Assembly: GCF_002080395.1 (NCBI RefSeq)
Contig: NZ_CP020478.1
Location: 1,438,886 to 1,502,885 of the forward strand
Length of the DNA stretch: 64,000 nt
DNA from: Campylobacter helveticus
GTDB lineage: Bacteria > Campylobacterota > Campylobacteria > Campylobacterales > Campylobacteraceae
Direction of reading: 5' to 3'
The position numbers and the translations under genes were made by a program. Below are positions 1-8,861 of this stretch, one piece after another. The notes under the pieces were generated by a model. That model was not told the origin of the DNA. It was given only the letters and a program-made list of their open reading frames with translations, and searched no databases. Position 1 is the stretch's first letter, and the number at the start of each line of letters is the position of its first letter.

Positions 1-680
1 TTTATCGCACTAATTAAATTTAAATTTTTATCCAAAAATAAAATCTTAGCAAACCAAGAATCTGCCGCATTTGCCTCAATGCTAATGCTTTTTGCACCCT
101 TAAGTGCAAAAACATAATCTCTCAATGGCTTTTCCAAATTTTTCGTTACATTTAGAGCTAAATTGACATTAGTTTCAAGTCTTGCTTCACTAAAATCAAG
201 TTCATATTCATAATAATTTTTCGCACTTTGCCTAATATCTTCAATATAAACAGAATTTGCCCTTAAAATTCTGTAAAAAGTGCCTGGGTCTAAAACATAC
301 TGCGATTCAACCTGTATGGTATAGTCAATCTCCCCTTTGCTAAGATTTAAATGCACAGGGATAAAATACACATAACCAGCCTCATTTAAAGCTTCATTAA
401 TAATTTTGAAAAATAAAACCGCATCACTTTTTGCTTTAAAATTTAATCTTAAAGTTTGAGGGCTTGGCAGAGTAAGATTTAATAAAGAATTTGTTTTTAA
501 TATCCTTGAAATGCGTTCTATATCCAAATTTCCTTTATTATCATTTAATTCTTGATGGGCGAATAATAAATCAATTTGCCTTTTTTTACTGCTATCTGCT
601 ACGATATTTTGCGCCAACTCTAAGCTAGAAACTCCAAAAACACTTGAAGTTAAAAAAACAATCAAATATAAAAATCTCAT
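1..680 (-). CDS. Conserved exported protein, C-terminus outside window
   Basis: The frame is open from ATG at 680 to the left edge (226 codons), so the C-terminus is missing. The product starts with a hydrophobic signal peptide (MRFLYLIVFLTSSVFG) and continues as a polar exported protein. Short strand-helix alternations around residues 55-110 look vaguely like small periplasmic ring or secretin-type domains, but no catalytic motif or cysteine pattern is visible. It lies one base upstream of the RodZ-like gene's stop and is probably in the same operon. The pair matches Cj0151c-Cj0152c in order. The function is unknown and I do not assign one. Confidence 0.75.
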   Translation of the reverse strand, partial: MRFLYLIVFLTSSVFGVSSLELAQNIVADSSKKRQIDLLFAHQELNDNKGNLDIERISRILKTNSLLNLTLPSPQTLRLNFKAKSDAVLFFKIINEALNEAGYVYFIPVHLNLSKGEIDYTIQVESQYVLDPGTFYRILRANSVYIEDIRQSAKNYYEYELDFSEARLETNVNLALNVTKNLEKPLRDYVFALKGAKSISIEANAADSWFAKILFLDKNLNLISAI

Positions 681-681
681 C

Positions 682-1620
682 TTACCAATCTTTACCATTA
701 TTTAAACGCTTAAATTCTGCGGAATTAATGCTAGTTATTTTTCCATTTTGCACCAAAAAGCGTTTTGAAATTCCTGCGGGATAAGACTTTTCTTTGCCTT
801 CCTCATCACTTAGCACAAATGCTGTAGCTCCCGTTAAAATGAGTTGGTCTTCACTCAATGAAACATTAAAATCACTATCTTTAACCAAACTTGTTTTTTT
901 ACCACTTTTTAAATTGATTAAACCTACCCAAACTTTACTATTTACTTTAAAAACAGCAAATTCCTTTAAAGCGTTTTGTGAATTTACACTTGTCTCTTCT
1001 AATTCAATTTGATTCGCTTCGCTTGTGTTGTTTTCACTTGATAGGGGAGTAGATTTTATACTTTCGTTACTATCTTTAACTTCCTTTTCATCTTGATTTA
1101 AATTTTCCTCAGTCTCAACACTCAAATTTGTCTCATTTTGGCTTACATTTTCCTCACCCACGACAACAACAGAATTTTCAAGGCTTTGTAAATTTAACTC
1201 AGTTTCTTTTACCACATCCAAACTTACCACATTTGAGATATTTTCATCACTTTTTAACAATTCTTTAAATGTATCAAAATAATAAATTCCAGTCCCCACA
1301 ACAAGCACAAGTAAAACAATCGCAACAATAGGCAAAGCAGAACTTTTATGGCTATAAGAAGCAAGTGGAGGCGTTACCGTCTTTGTGGCGTGTAAAGAAT
1401 CAGGCTGGTTTTCGCTTAAATAATTGTCAAGCTCTTCATTAAATTCTGTAAAATCAAGCTCATACTCACGCTCTAAAATTTTAATAAAACCTCTCACATT
1501 AAAACGAACTAAGGTCTTAAAATCTTTCTCTACCAAAGCATTTAAAAAAACCATTTCAATTTGTGTATTTGCCGAGACTTCTCTCAAATTCAAGTCTTGT
1601 AATTTTTTATAATCTTGCAT
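682..1620 (-). CDS. RodZ-like membrane protein (HTH, one TM, periplasmic tail)
   Basis: This 312-residue protein has three parts. Residues 1-70 resemble the RodZ-type helix-turn-helix, with a 'NVRGFIKILEREYELDF' stretch like the helix that in RodZ contacts MreB. A single membrane segment follows at about 96-114 (ALPIVAIVLLVLVVGTGIYYF). After it comes a long Asn/Glu/Ser-rich linker and a small beta-rich C-terminal domain (about 220-312) like the periplasmic domain of RodZ relatives. A role in cell shape is inferred from architecture only. The start overlaps the upstream methyltransferase by 14 bases, which suggests translational coupling. It corresponds in position to Cj0152c. Confidence 0.7.
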   Translation of the reverse strand: MQDYKKLQDLNLREVSANTQIEMVFLNALVEKDFKTLVRFNVRGFIKILEREYELDFTEFNEELDNYLSENQPDSLHATKTVTPPLASYSHKSSALPIVAIVLLVLVVGTGIYYFDTFKELLKSDENISNVVSLDVVKETELNLQSLENSVVVVGEENVSQNETNLSVETEENLNQDEKEVKDSNESIKSTPLSSENNTSEANQIELEETSVNSQNALKEFAVFKVNSKVWVGLINLKSGKKTSLVKDSDFNVSLSEDQLILTGATAFVLSDEEGKEKSYPAGISKRFLVQNGKITSINSAEFKRLNNGKDW

Positions 1621-2296
1621 GCACTATCCTATCACAAAGTATTGCAAAAGCTGCGCTAACATTAAGGCTATCAAAATCATTTTGCATAGCTATACCAACG
1701 CACTCATCGCATTTTTGGATTATTTTTGATGGTAATCCAAACCCTTCACTTCCCATTATTAAAACTTTCTTACCTTTTGGAAAGGCGAAATTATGAATTT
1801 CTTTGCCTTTTCCATCAGCACCATAAAGCTTAAATTCCATTTGTTTAAGCTCATTTAACGCACTCAAAGCATCAGGGCTTAAACAAATGGGTAAATCAAG
1901 CGCAGCCCCACTGCTTGAACGCACAATGCTTTCTTTTGCTAAATTTTTTCCTACAAAAAGCAAACCTCCAACGCCTAAAGCATAAGCTGTGCGTATAATG
2001 GCACCGATATTTCCAACATCACTAATACCACAAAGCATCACAATAAATTCGCTTTTTTTAAGCTCAAAAAAAGGCACGAAATCAAATTCCTTAATGTCCA
2101 TTAAGAAACCTTGATGATTCCCACCCCTTGCTAGAGCTTGAGCGCTTTTGAAGTCTAGCTTTTTAATCTTAAAACCAGCTTTTGCTATCAAAGAAAAAGT
2201 CGCTTTATCACACTCTTTTGCCAAATAAAGCTCATTTATTAGCTCTTTATGTTTTTGCAAAATATAGAAAAATACTTGCTTTCCATAGACTATCAT
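1607..2296 (-). CDS. rlmB: TrmH/SpoU-family rRNA 2'-O-methyltransferase (RlmB-like)
   Basis: This is a SAM-dependent SPOUT methyltransferase, probably forming the 2'-O-methylguanosine of 23S rRNA as RlmB does. All three SpoU motifs are visible: motif 1 with the catalytic Asn and Arg (GNIGAIIRTAYALG), motif 2 (IMGSEGFGLP) and motif 3 (SLNVSAAFAILCDRI). The N-terminal part (about 1-75) is the short L30e-like RNA-binding region. At 229 residues it is of normal length. It starts directly before the rsmI stop and overlaps the next gene. The exact rRNA position methylated cannot be told from sequence. Confidence 0.88.
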   Translation of the reverse strand: MIVYGKQVFFYILQKHKELINELYLAKECDKATFSLIAKAGFKIKKLDFKSAQALARGGNHQGFLMDIKEFDFVPFFELKKSEFIVMLCGISDVGNIGAIIRTAYALGVGGLLFVGKNLAKESIVRSSSGAALDLPICLSPDALSALNELKQMEFKLYGADGKGKEIHNFAFPKGKKVLIMGSEGFGLPSKIIQKCDECVGIAMQNDFDSLNVSAAFAILCDRIVHARL

Positions 2297-3130
2297 TTAT
2301 TTTACCTCATTTTGACTTAAAAGCAGTTTTTGATAAAGCTCTTTAGAATTTTTTCCACTCATCTTAGCCAAAAGCTTACTTTTAACTTTCAAAGGCAAGT
2401 CAAGTGCCAAAATATCTTCCTCACAAAGTGAATTATGGGCAAAATTGTGTAGAGACTTTGCCACAACCAAAACCCATTCTCCACTTAAATTTACACTTTC
2501 TAATTCTTTGGCGAGATTTTTAGCACGACCTCTAAACGAAGTTTGAAATTTTTTACTAATTTCTTTCATTGCGAAAAGTTCTTTTTCTGGTTCAAGTTTT
2601 GCGATGTTTTGCACCAAAGAAAGAATTCGCTTGGGAGATTCATAAAGCACACTAGGATAAGGATTTGAAAGCAAATTTTCTATATCTTTTTGTCTTTCCT
2701 TGCCCTTATTTGCCAAAAAACCAAGAAAGATAAATTCCTTTTCGCACAAATTTGAACTGACAAGCGCGACTAAAGCAGCATTTGCACCGGGCAAAACCTC
2801 ATACGAAAGCTTATGTTTTAAGGCAAATTGAACTAAAGCAAATCCTGGGTCACTAATGCCCGGCATACCAGCATCGCTTAAATATGCTACATTATCTTTA
2901 AAAAGCTCTAAGTCAAGTTTTTCAAGCACTTCCTTTTCATTGTGTGAGTGTAAAGAAAGAATTTTGTAGGGTTTAATGGAGGTTTGAAACCTTTCGTTTA
3001 ATAGGGCAATCAAATGCTTACAAACTCTCGTATCTTCACAAAATACAAATCTGCAAACATTTAAAAGCTCTAAGGAGCGTAAGCTAATATCGCCTAAATT
3101 TCCTATGGGAGTAGGAATAAAATAAAGCAT
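2297..3130 (-). CDS. rsmI: 16S rRNA (cytidine-1402-2'-O)-methyltransferase RsmI
   Basis: RsmI is a tetrapyrrole-methylase-fold enzyme that 2'-O-methylates C1402 in the ribosomal P site. The family signatures are the N-terminal PTPIGNLGDIS, the CEDTR segment near residue 32, and the YLSDAGMPGISDPG loop near residue 90 that forms part of the SAM pocket. The C-terminal region carries the usual SGEWVLVV-like strand. Length (277) is normal. It sits in a close-packed run with rlmB downstream and rpmE one base upstream. Confidence 0.93.
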   Translation of the reverse strand: MLYFIPTPIGNLGDISLRSLELLNVCRFVFCEDTRVCKHLIALLNERFQTSIKPYKILSLHSHNEKEVLEKLDLELFKDNVAYLSDAGMPGISDPGFALVQFALKHKLSYEVLPGANAALVALVSSNLCEKEFIFLGFLANKGKERQKDIENLLSNPYPSVLYESPKRILSLVQNIAKLEPEKELFAMKEISKKFQTSFRGRAKNLAKELESVNLSGEWVLVVAKSLHNFAHNSLCEEDILALDLPLKVKSKLLAKMSGKNSKELYQKLLLSQNEVK

Positions 3131-3131
3131 A

Positions 3132-3332
3132 TTATTGCATTGCGTATTTTTTCTTAAATTTCTCTACACGCCCTGCAGCATCGACAATTTTCTCACTACC
3201 TGTAAAAAAAGGATGGCAATTAGAACAAATATCAACTCTTAGTTCAGCCTTATTAGACCTTGTGGTAAAGGTATTTCCACAAGCACAACTAACCTTGCAT
3301 TCTACATACTCTGGATGAAGTTCTTTTTTCAT
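3132..3332 (-). CDS. rpmE: 50S ribosomal protein L31, zinc type
   Basis: At 66 residues it has L31 length, with the motif [11 protein letters not shown] near the start. It keeps the cysteine-containing zinc form: cysteines in KVSCACGN and in [12 protein letters not shown], followed by the conserved HPFFTG. The zinc-binding (C+) type implies no zinc-sparing copy is needed here, although a paralogue could lie elsewhere. A clear TATAAT promoter lies about 40 bases upstream, so it can be transcribed apart from rsmE. Confidence 0.95.
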   Translation of the reverse strand: MKKELHPEYVECKVSCACGNTFTTRSNKAELRVDICSNCHPFFTGSEKIVDAAGRVEKFKKKYAMQ

Positions 3333-3368
3333 TGATTTTCCTTGAAATTTTTAAAACAATAAGCCGTA

Positions 3369-3374
3369 ATTATA
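3369..3374 (-). promoter_or_regulatory. -10 box (TATAAT) upstream of rpmE
   Basis: The minus strand reads AACTATAATTACGG, a perfect TATAAT 37 bases upstream of the rpmE start. T-rich DNA precedes it, as usual for Campylobacter sigma-70 promoters that lack a -35 box. It would give the L31-RsmI-RlmB group its own transcript. Confidence 0.65.
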
Positions 3375-3411
3375 GTTTATTAATATAAAAAAAAGATAAA
3401 ATTAAGCAAAA

Positions 3412-4065
3412 TTAAAGCAAAATTTTTGCCAAAACACCCAAAGCTGCACTTTGACTTTTCAAAATAAAAGGGGAATTAAGAGCAATTTTTTCTTTAATTT
3501 TTTCCCTTTCACTCTTGCTAAATCCTCCCTCTGCACCGATAAAATATAAAACTTCTTTGCTAAATTCTTTCTTTTCTCCCTCAAAATCCACCAAAACGAC
3601 CTTAGGATAAGCTTTTAAAAATGAATCAATACTTTCATAAATTTCAATCTGCATCAAATCGCCTCTTCCACATTGCTCACAAGAATTGATAAGAATTTTT
3701 TTCAAGCGCGTTTCATCAATTTTAAAATTTTTTTGAGAAAATTCACAATAAACCAAAATTAATTTTTCCAATCCCATTTCATTAAAAAATGGTAAAATCT
3801 TCTCTAATACTTTAGGCTCTATAACGGCTAAAGCAAGACTAACTCCGCTTTTTGGATTTTTAATTTGATTTTGTGCGATAAGATTTAAAACGCAGGAATT
3901 TCTCTTTAAAGTGCTAACTTGATAAGTGTATAAAATATCATCTTCAAAATTGCGTAAATTTAGGCTTTCTCCCTCTCTTACGCGTCTAACTTTAAGATGT
4001 AAAAAATCCTCTTTTTCTAAAAAAATATAAGGATTTTTCGCCTCTTTATGATATAAAAACTGCAT
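3412..4065 (-). CDS. rsmE: 16S rRNA (uracil-1498-N3)-methyltransferase RsmE
   Basis: RsmE is a SPOUT methyltransferase that makes m3U1498 in the decoding region. An N-terminal PUA-like RNA-binding domain (about 1-65) contains the LKVRRVREGESLNLRNF stretch. The C-terminal SPOUT domain holds the trefoil-knot signature FIGAEGGFSKSEREKIKE and ends in the SAAL..LAKILL pattern common to the family. Length (217) is slightly short but complete. Its first 20 bases overlap the upstream membrane-protein gene. Confidence 0.9.
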   Translation of the reverse strand: MQFLYHKEAKNPYIFLEKEDFLHLKVRRVREGESLNLRNFEDDILYTYQVSTLKRNSCVLNLIAQNQIKNPKSGVSLALAVIEPKVLEKILPFFNEMGLEKLILVYCEFSQKNFKIDETRLKKILINSCEQCGRGDLMQIEIYESIDSFLKAYPKVVLVDFEGEKKEFSKEVLYFIGAEGGFSKSEREKIKEKIALNSPFILKSQSAALGVLAKILL

Positions 4066-4462
4066 AATTTGGAAGAATAAAAGGAATAAGTAGTAAGAAA
4101 AGCTCGGTTAGCAAAATCGCCAAACTAGCCCATCTAAAAACCACATAACGCCTTGCATTGCGCGCTTTTTTAAATAATACAAAATGAAAAATAGCTAAAG
4201 CTAAAATCAAAACCCAAATCAAAAGCATCAACAAAAAGTGCAAATTTGCCTCAAAGCCCTTAAGCGCCCAAAGCAAAGCTCCCGTAAATAAGGTAAGACT
4301 CAAAAAAAGATAAAATACAGGTAAAAAAAGTCGAATTCTGCGGATAAAAATAAATTCGGTTTTAAAATTTCCCTGAGTTAATCCCAAATAAAAAAGCATC
4401 AAAAATGCACTTGCATAAAGTGTGTAAAGGTGTAAAGCAAGAAAAAGCTCGTAAGCTTGCAT
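4046..4462 (-). CDS. Small four-helix integral membrane protein
   Basis: This 138-residue protein is mostly hydrophobic, with four predicted membrane helices at about 8-27, 45-66, 73-98 and 109-135. The loops are short and basic (FIRRIRLF, KKARNARR), giving a positive-inside arrangement. There are no catalytic motifs or haem-ligand pairs I can point to. It is translationally coupled at both ends: its start abuts the lipoprotein stop and its 3' end overlaps rsmE. It corresponds in position to Cj0157c. Function unknown. Confidence 0.75.
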   Translation of the reverse strand: MQAYELFLALHLYTLYASAFLMLFYLGLTQGNFKTEFIFIRRIRLFLPVFYLFLSLTLFTGALLWALKGFEANLHFLLMLLIWVLILALAIFHFVLFKKARNARRYVVFRWASLAILLTELFLLLIPFILPNYAVFIS

Positions 4463-4647
4463 TACTGCCCCCCATCTTCCACTGGTAAAGGAAGATTATT
4501 ATCATTTAATTCTGCTTTTTCATCATTTTGCTCAATTTGCACCACCTCATCTTCAACACCATTTTTTACTTCTTGTTCTTTTTCTGTGCTACAAGCACCC
4601 AAAAACAAGGCAAAACAACATACCAAAACACCAAAAATTCTCATCAT
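4462..4647 (-). CDS. Small acidic lipoprotein
   Basis: A 61-residue protein with a lipoprotein signal peptide ending at the lipobox LGAC, so Cys19 would be lipidated. The mature part is about 42 residues, very acidic and probably disordered (many Glu, Asp, Asn). It overlaps the queD stop (ATGATG start) and abuts the membrane-protein gene downstream. It occupies the place of Cj0158c in C. jejuni, but I cannot see a haem-binding motif in this short version. Function unknown. Confidence 0.65.
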   Translation of the reverse strand: MMRIFGVLVCCFALFLGACSTEKEQEVKNGVEDEVVQIEQNDEKAELNDNNLPLPVEDGGQ

Positions 4648-5225
4648 AACTCCTTAGGGTTGATAAAAGTATAAGCTCCGCAAAGCTTTTCATAAAAGCC
4701 CTCATCGCTCCACTCTGCTTTAATCGCCTTAGAAAATTCGATGTCTTCTAAGGCTATCTTAGGCAAAATTTCACTATAAGCATCTTCTCTAAAGCCTTGC
4801 GCATAGCCTGTCCTTGTCTCGTGGATAATAATGCTTTGAAGCTTAACGCCTTTTTCGCCATTTTGCATTTTTGTTTTTTCCAGCAAAGAATCAATAAGGA
4901 CAAAAAAGACACGACAAAAATTCTCCGCACTCACATTTACGGGCAAAACCACCCAACGATGAGAGTGCTTTTTCATCTCTTCAAGATATCCCTCATCATC
5001 ATTCTTAAAAAGCGTTATCGCGTGGTCAAAACTATCTATAATTTGCTTAATTTCATTTTTCAAAAGTCCAAAATCATAAACCATACCCGCATTATCCAAA
5101 TACCGACTTTCAAGCAAAATCTCAATCCTATAAGAATGTCCGTGTATGCTAGTTTTACAACGCTTCGAAGAGCAAAATCTCACAATATGCGCGTTCTCAA
5201 ATTCAAACATTTTTCTTATAATCAT
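4644..5225 (-). CDS. queD: 6-carboxytetrahydropterin synthase QueD
   Basis: QueD converts 7,8-dihydroneopterin triphosphate to 6-carboxy-tetrahydropterin, the second step to preQ0 and queuosine. The zinc ligands are visible: His13 (ENAH) and His28/His30 (SIHGHSY), with the nearby Cys23 (KRCKTS) matching the catalytic cysteine position. The Asp-His pair of the active site appears in DSFDHAITL. At 193 residues it is longer than E. coli QueD (about 120) and closer to the epsilonproteobacterial form. It overlaps queE by four bases, and the two act consecutively. Confidence 0.9.
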   Translation of the reverse strand: MIIRKMFEFENAHIVRFCSSKRCKTSIHGHSYRIEILLESRYLDNAGMVYDFGLLKNEIKQIIDSFDHAITLFKNDDEGYLEEMKKHSHRWVVLPVNVSAENFCRVFFVLIDSLLEKTKMQNGEKGVKLQSIIIHETRTGYAQGFREDAYSEILPKIALEDIEFSKAIKAEWSDEGFYEKLCGAYTFINPKEL

Positions 5226-5965
5226 ACGCCCTCTTTATCTTCCCAAAGCCTTATGTGTATTCTATCTGAGTAATTATAGCCATTTTCTAAGCAAAATTTA
5301 ACAAGTGCTAGGGCATTTTTTTTAAGCTTCTCTTCATTTTCACCCAAAGGCATACAATAAACTTCATTTTTCACAACGCTTAAAATTTCCTCAATCTCGC
5401 CTTTCGCCTTAGACAAAAAACCCTCGTCTAAAACAAATTTATAAAAACTTTTTTTCGCTTCCTTTCTAAAAGCTTTTAACGCCTTGAAATTTAATCTTTT
5501 ATCTTTTGAAATGCCACTATTACTAAGCTTTACCCCAAGTGAAAAAACGCATTTTTTATACAAAGGATACTTTTTAAAATCAATTTGAATGCTTGCATTT
5601 GTTTCAAAATGCACCTTAAATTTTGCTCTTAATAAAAGTGTGATAAATTTTAAAAACTCAGCCTTTTTATGATGTATCAAAGGCTCTCCACCCGTAATAA
5701 CAATAATAGGCTTAAAGTCTTTAGCCAAATTTAACACCCTTGCAAAAAGCTCATTTGCGTTTAAATCCTCATAAGTTTTTTGATACTCTTTGGTAAAAAC
5801 AGCCCTTATGGTATCGCAACCCAAAAGCTCCCTACCCTCTTTTTGCCTTTTAACTTTAAAGCCCACACAGTTAAAATTGCAACCAGCAAAACGCACAAAA
5901 ACAGCCAAACGCCCAGCAAATTTTCCCTCCCCCTGCACACTTAAAAAACTCTCAACAATTTGCAT
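5222..5965 (-). CDS. queE: 7-carboxy-7-deazaguanine synthase QueE, atypical cysteine spacing
   Basis: This radical SAM enzyme makes 7-carboxy-7-deazaguanine from the QueD product. The N-terminal [20 protein letters not shown] is the QueE hallmark, and ITGGEPL is the SAM-binding GGE motif. The cluster cysteines are spaced unusually: Cys29 and Cys33 are followed not by CxxC but by a 16-residue basic insertion before Cys50 in GCDT (C-x3-C-x16-C). The CDT after the insertion aligns with the WCDT that normally closes the loop, so the cluster is probably intact but remodelled. It lies between queD and moaA in one operon. Confidence 0.88.
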   Translation of the reverse strand: MQIVESFLSVQGEGKFAGRLAVFVRFAGCNFNCVGFKVKRQKEGRELLGCDTIRAVFTKEYQKTYEDLNANELFARVLNLAKDFKPIIVITGGEPLIHHKKAEFLKFITLLLRAKFKVHFETNASIQIDFKKYPLYKKCVFSLGVKLSNSGISKDKRLNFKALKAFRKEAKKSFYKFVLDEGFLSKAKGEIEEILSVVKNEVYCMPLGENEEKLKKNALALVKFCLENGYNYSDRIHIRLWEDKEGV

Positions 5966-6928
5966 TTAGCCCCCTGTTTGATAAAAAGCGCGTTTAGAAA
6001 TTTGATTATTGTTTAATTTCCACTCATTTTTTTCAGGCTTGTTTTCTAACACCTTCGTTAAAATTTGCAAAGCTTTTTTAATGTCTTTTGAACGCATCGC
6101 TTCTTTGATGCTAAGTGCGTCTTCGTGATACAAACAAGGGATTAAAAGCCCCTCAGCACTTAATCTTATGCGGTTACAACTCTTACAAAATGTATCACTA
6201 TGGGGGTCTATAATGCCAAATTCATAGCCACTTGCACTATACAAACTCACAGGAGCAAATTCGGCTTTTTTTATCAAAGATACTGCGTATTTTTTAGATA
6301 AAATTGCGATAATTTCATCTTTTTTAAGCCCTTTTAAAGCTCCATATGCGTGGATATTTTCCATAAATTCTATGAAGCGAATTTGAACTTTTTTATGTTT
6401 AGCAAATTCTAAAAGAGAAATTAACTCATCAGCATTTAAATCTTTAAGCGCAACGGTATTTAATTTAACCTTTAATCCGCAATCAATCGCCTCATCAATA
6501 CCAGCCAAAACAAAGCTTAAAACATCTTTTTGGGCAATCTTTTTTGCCTTTTTTTCATCTAAGGTGTCAAGGGAGATATTAATACGCTCTAAACCAGAAT
6601 TTTTAAGCTCTTTCGCATAGTCTTTTAATAAAAAACCATTGCTCGTTAAAGCCAAATCAATATCACTTTTATAATCCTTTATCATTTTGATAAAAATGCT
6701 TAAATCCCTACGAAGCAGCGGTTCTCCACCACTTATGCGGATTTTTCTTATCCCTCTATCGATGAGTTCTTTCACAAAAGCAAACATCTCTTCAAAACTC
6801 AAAAGCTCTTCTTTGGGGACATAGTCAAAAGGAATTTTAGGCATACAATAAAGACAGCGAAAATTACATCTTTGCGTTACAGAAATGCGGAGATAATCAA
6901 TTTGCCTACCAAAACCATCGATTAGCAT
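5966..6928 (-). CDS. moaA: GTP 3',8-cyclase MoaA (molybdenum cofactor)
   Basis: MoaA is a radical SAM enzyme that starts molybdopterin synthesis by converting GTP to 3',8-cyclo-7,8-dihydro-GTP. The N-terminal cluster motif is [13 protein letters not shown] (C-x3-C-x2-C) and the SAM motif is ISGGEPLLR. The second, substrate-binding cluster is the C-terminal [18 protein letters not shown]. The protein ends in Gly-Gly, the tail MoaA inserts into its own active site. Length (320) is normal. Campylobacter needs the cofactor for formate dehydrogenase and the nitrate and TMAO/DMSO reductases. Confidence 0.95.
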   Translation of the reverse strand: MLIDGFGRQIDYLRISVTQRCNFRCLYCMPKIPFDYVPKEELLSFEEMFAFVKELIDRGIRKIRISGGEPLLRRDLSIFIKMIKDYKSDIDLALTSNGFLLKDYAKELKNSGLERINISLDTLDEKKAKKIAQKDVLSFVLAGIDEAIDCGLKVKLNTVALKDLNADELISLLEFAKHKKVQIRFIEFMENIHAYGALKGLKKDEIIAILSKKYAVSLIKKAEFAPVSLYSASGYEFGIIDPHSDTFCKSCNRIRLSAEGLLIPCLYHEDALSIKEAMRSKDIKKALQILTKVLENKPEKNEWKLNNNQISKRAFYQTGG

Positions 6929-7437
6929 TATTTTATAATCCTTTTGAATTTTAACACAAGCTCAACATTACCCGTGCCAATTCTTAAATCTTTAGCAATT
7001 TGCTCTATGCTTTTGCCTTCTTTAAACAAATCGATAATCTTTTGCTCCTCAGCGTCATAATTTGGCGTAAGCTTGGTGATGCTTTGTGCTTTTTGCTCCA
7101 AACTCAAAAGTCTTTCTTGCTGCTCATTTTGAAACTGCTCGATGATATGCTCCATACCTTGCAAACTTTTTAAAATCGGCAAAATTTTATTTGCCACCTC
7201 TTTTTCGAGCAAAATTTGCATTTCGTTTCTTAAAAGCTCATTGTTGTATTCTTCATCAAAGGCATCTCTACTTAAAAGCTCTTTTTTGATATAGTGAAGC
7301 TCTTTGCTCATATCCTCAACAACACTTTCAAATTTCGATAATTTAAGACTTTGCTCCTTGTCTTTAATATACATATAAGCAACAATAGCAGCAAATAAAA
7401 CAACGATAAATACTAAATAAAGCAATTCTTCACCCAT
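6928..7437 (-). CDS. Membrane-anchored coiled-coil protein with C-terminal HTH-like segment
   Basis: This 169-residue protein has an N-terminal membrane helix at about 4-22 ([20 protein letters not shown]). A long Glu/Lys/Gln-rich coiled coil follows from about 25 to 120. The C-terminal segment [31 protein letters not shown] is split here as '[16 protein letters not shown]' plus a second helix, and resembles an unattached sigma-like helix-turn-helix. Its stop overlaps the moaA start and its start overlaps the next gene's end. It corresponds to Cj0162c in order. Function unknown. Confidence 0.7.
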   Translation of the reverse strand: MGEELLYLVFIVVLFAAIVAYMYIKDKEQSLKLSKFESVVEDMSKELHYIKKELLSRDAFDEEYNNELLRNEMQILLEKEVANKILPILKSLQGMEHIIEQFQNEQQERLLSLEQKAQSITKLTPNYDAEEQKIIDLFKEGKSIEQIAKDLRIGTGNVELVLKFKRIIK

Positions 7438-7930
7438 TAGCTTCCTTTTTTTCCCTTATTGCATTTCTTTGAGTTTCAACCACAAAAGCGTTATAAGAAA
7501 TCAAATCCTCAGGCTTCATCTTGGTAATTTTAGCCAAATTTTCGCTTTGTGATTTAAAGAAAAAGGCGATTTTTTGATTATTTAACTCAAATCTCGCGTA
7601 ATAATCCTTACCATTTTCAAGCAAATTTTCTAAAAATTCTAAATATTCAAAATTTAAAGCCTTAATGTGCGTTTTGTGCTTTAAGGTAAGCAATTCTTCT
7701 TGGTTGAAGAGATGATTTTCTATGCGGATAATATCTTCTTTAAGACTCAAAAGCAAATCAAAAATAACCCTTTCACTTTCTTCAAAATCCACCTTATAGG
7801 AAAGTTTTTTCCATTTAACCAACCTAGAATTAACATTGATGTTGGCATATTCGTTTAAAATCTCACTTTTACCCTCATCAAATTCTTCAAATTCAATCTT
7901 AAGTCTTGTTTGAAATAAATTTATCTCCAT
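7430..7930 (-). CDS. Conserved hypothetical protein (Cj0163c position)
   Basis: I place the start at the ATG at 7930 (MEINLFQTRLKI). An in-frame ATG 15 bases earlier would lie inside the prenyltransferase gene and adds only MGGFI. The soluble 166-residue product is rich in Glu, Lys and Leu with alternating helices and strands. It has no signal peptide, cysteine motif or nucleotide-binding loop that I recognise. It is coupled by overlaps to the ubiA-like gene upstream and the coiled-coil gene downstream. No function is assigned. Confidence 0.65.
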   Translation of the reverse strand: MEINLFQTRLKIEFEEFDEGKSEILNEYANINVNSRLVKWKKLSYKVDFEESERVIFDLLLSLKEDIIRIENHLFNQEELLTLKHKTHIKALNFEYLEFLENLLENGKDYYARFELNNQKIAFFFKSQSENLAKITKMKPEDLISYNAFVVETQRNAIREKKEANG

Positions 7931-8796
7931 AATAAATCCGCCCACACAAAAATAAAAAATACAACGCTTAAATAACCATTTAAAGTAAAAAATGCTTTGT
8001 CAATATGAGCGAAATTTTTACGCACGATAAAATGTTCCGCCATTAAAATAACTCCACAAATCAATACCCCAAAAAAAGCAATGCTGCCAAGCGGTGCAAC
8101 CCAAACAAACAAAAGCCAAAAAAGCACAGCCAAAAGATGACAAAACGCTGAGATAAAAAGAGTCGCATTTGCCCCAAATTTCGCAGGGATAGAGTGCAAA
8201 CCCACCTTTTTATCATACTCCATATCTTGCAAAGAATAAAGCAAGTCAAATCCAGCCGTCCAAAAAGTAACGCCCAAGCATAAAATCACACTAAAAAAAT
8301 GAATTTCGCCCAAAACTATAATGCACCCAGCCACAGGTGCAAGTCCTAAACAAAAACCTAAAACCAAATGTGCCAAAGCACTAAAGCGTTTAAAAGCAGA
8401 ATAAATAGCCAATAAAAACAGCACAGGAAAAGAAAGATAAAAGGCAAGAGGATTGATAAAATAAGCACAAAGCACAAAAATAAGGGCATTTACAACAATA
8501 AACCCCCAAACGCTCCCCTTACCTATACGACCACTGATATTAGGGCGATTTTTGCAGCGAGGATTATCCTTATCAATATCCTCATCCATTAAGCGATTTG
8601 TCGCCATAGCAAAATTTCTAGCACTTACCGCACAAATGACACCTAAAATTAAAGCCAAAAAGCCAAACCAAGCACTATCATTTTTAATCTTAGAAGCGAC
8701 TATCATCGCACTAAATAAAAAAGGCAGAGCAAAAATGGAATGCTTAAAAACCACAAGCTCCAAAATATCCTTAACTTTCATCCATAACGCACTCAT
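7921..8796 (-). CDS. mqnP: UbiA-family prenyltransferase, probably menaquinone MqnP
   Basis: An eight- or nine-helix UbiA-type membrane prenyltransferase of 291 residues. The first Asp-rich motif is NRLMDEDIDKDNPRCKNRP and the second lies in LLYSLQDMEYDKKVG; both bind the prenyl diphosphate through magnesium. Campylobacter has no ubiquinone and makes menaquinone through the futalosine route, so the likely substrate is the dihydroxynaphthoate-type intermediate handled by MqnP rather than 4-hydroxybenzoate. The start has a good ribosome site (AAAGGCAGAAAATG). It is the first gene of the minus-strand run and is divergent from miaA. Confidence 0.85.
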   Translation of the reverse strand: MSALWMKVKDILELVVFKHSIFALPFLFSAMIVASKIKNDSAWFGFLALILGVICAVSARNFAMATNRLMDEDIDKDNPRCKNRPNISGRIGKGSVWGFIVVNALIFVLCAYFINPLAFYLSFPVLFLLAIYSAFKRFSALAHLVLGFCLGLAPVAGCIIVLGEIHFFSVILCLGVTFWTAGFDLLYSLQDMEYDKKVGLHSIPAKFGANATLFISAFCHLLAVLFWLLFVWVAPLGSIAFFGVLICGVILMAEHFIVRKNFAHIDKAFFTLNGYLSVVFFIFVWADLLWR

Positions 8797-8817
8797 TTTC
8801 TGCCTTTAAATTTTTGC

Positions 8818-8823
8818 TATAAT
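8818..8823 (+). promoter_or_regulatory. Extended -10 box of miaA
   Basis: TTGCTATAATTTTAC contains an extended -10 (TGC-TATAAT) 39 bases before the miaA start, in a T-rich stretch. No -35 box is evident, as usual in Campylobacter. Confidence 0.65.
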
Positions 8824-8861
8824 TTTACTTAAAATAAATAAATTTTTAGGAACAATGGGCT

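Noticed and set aside
4797-5273. 158-codon plus-strand open frame opposite queD/queE
   Set aside because: It mirrors strong coding on the minus strand, has no ribosome site and its translation has low-complexity shadow composition.
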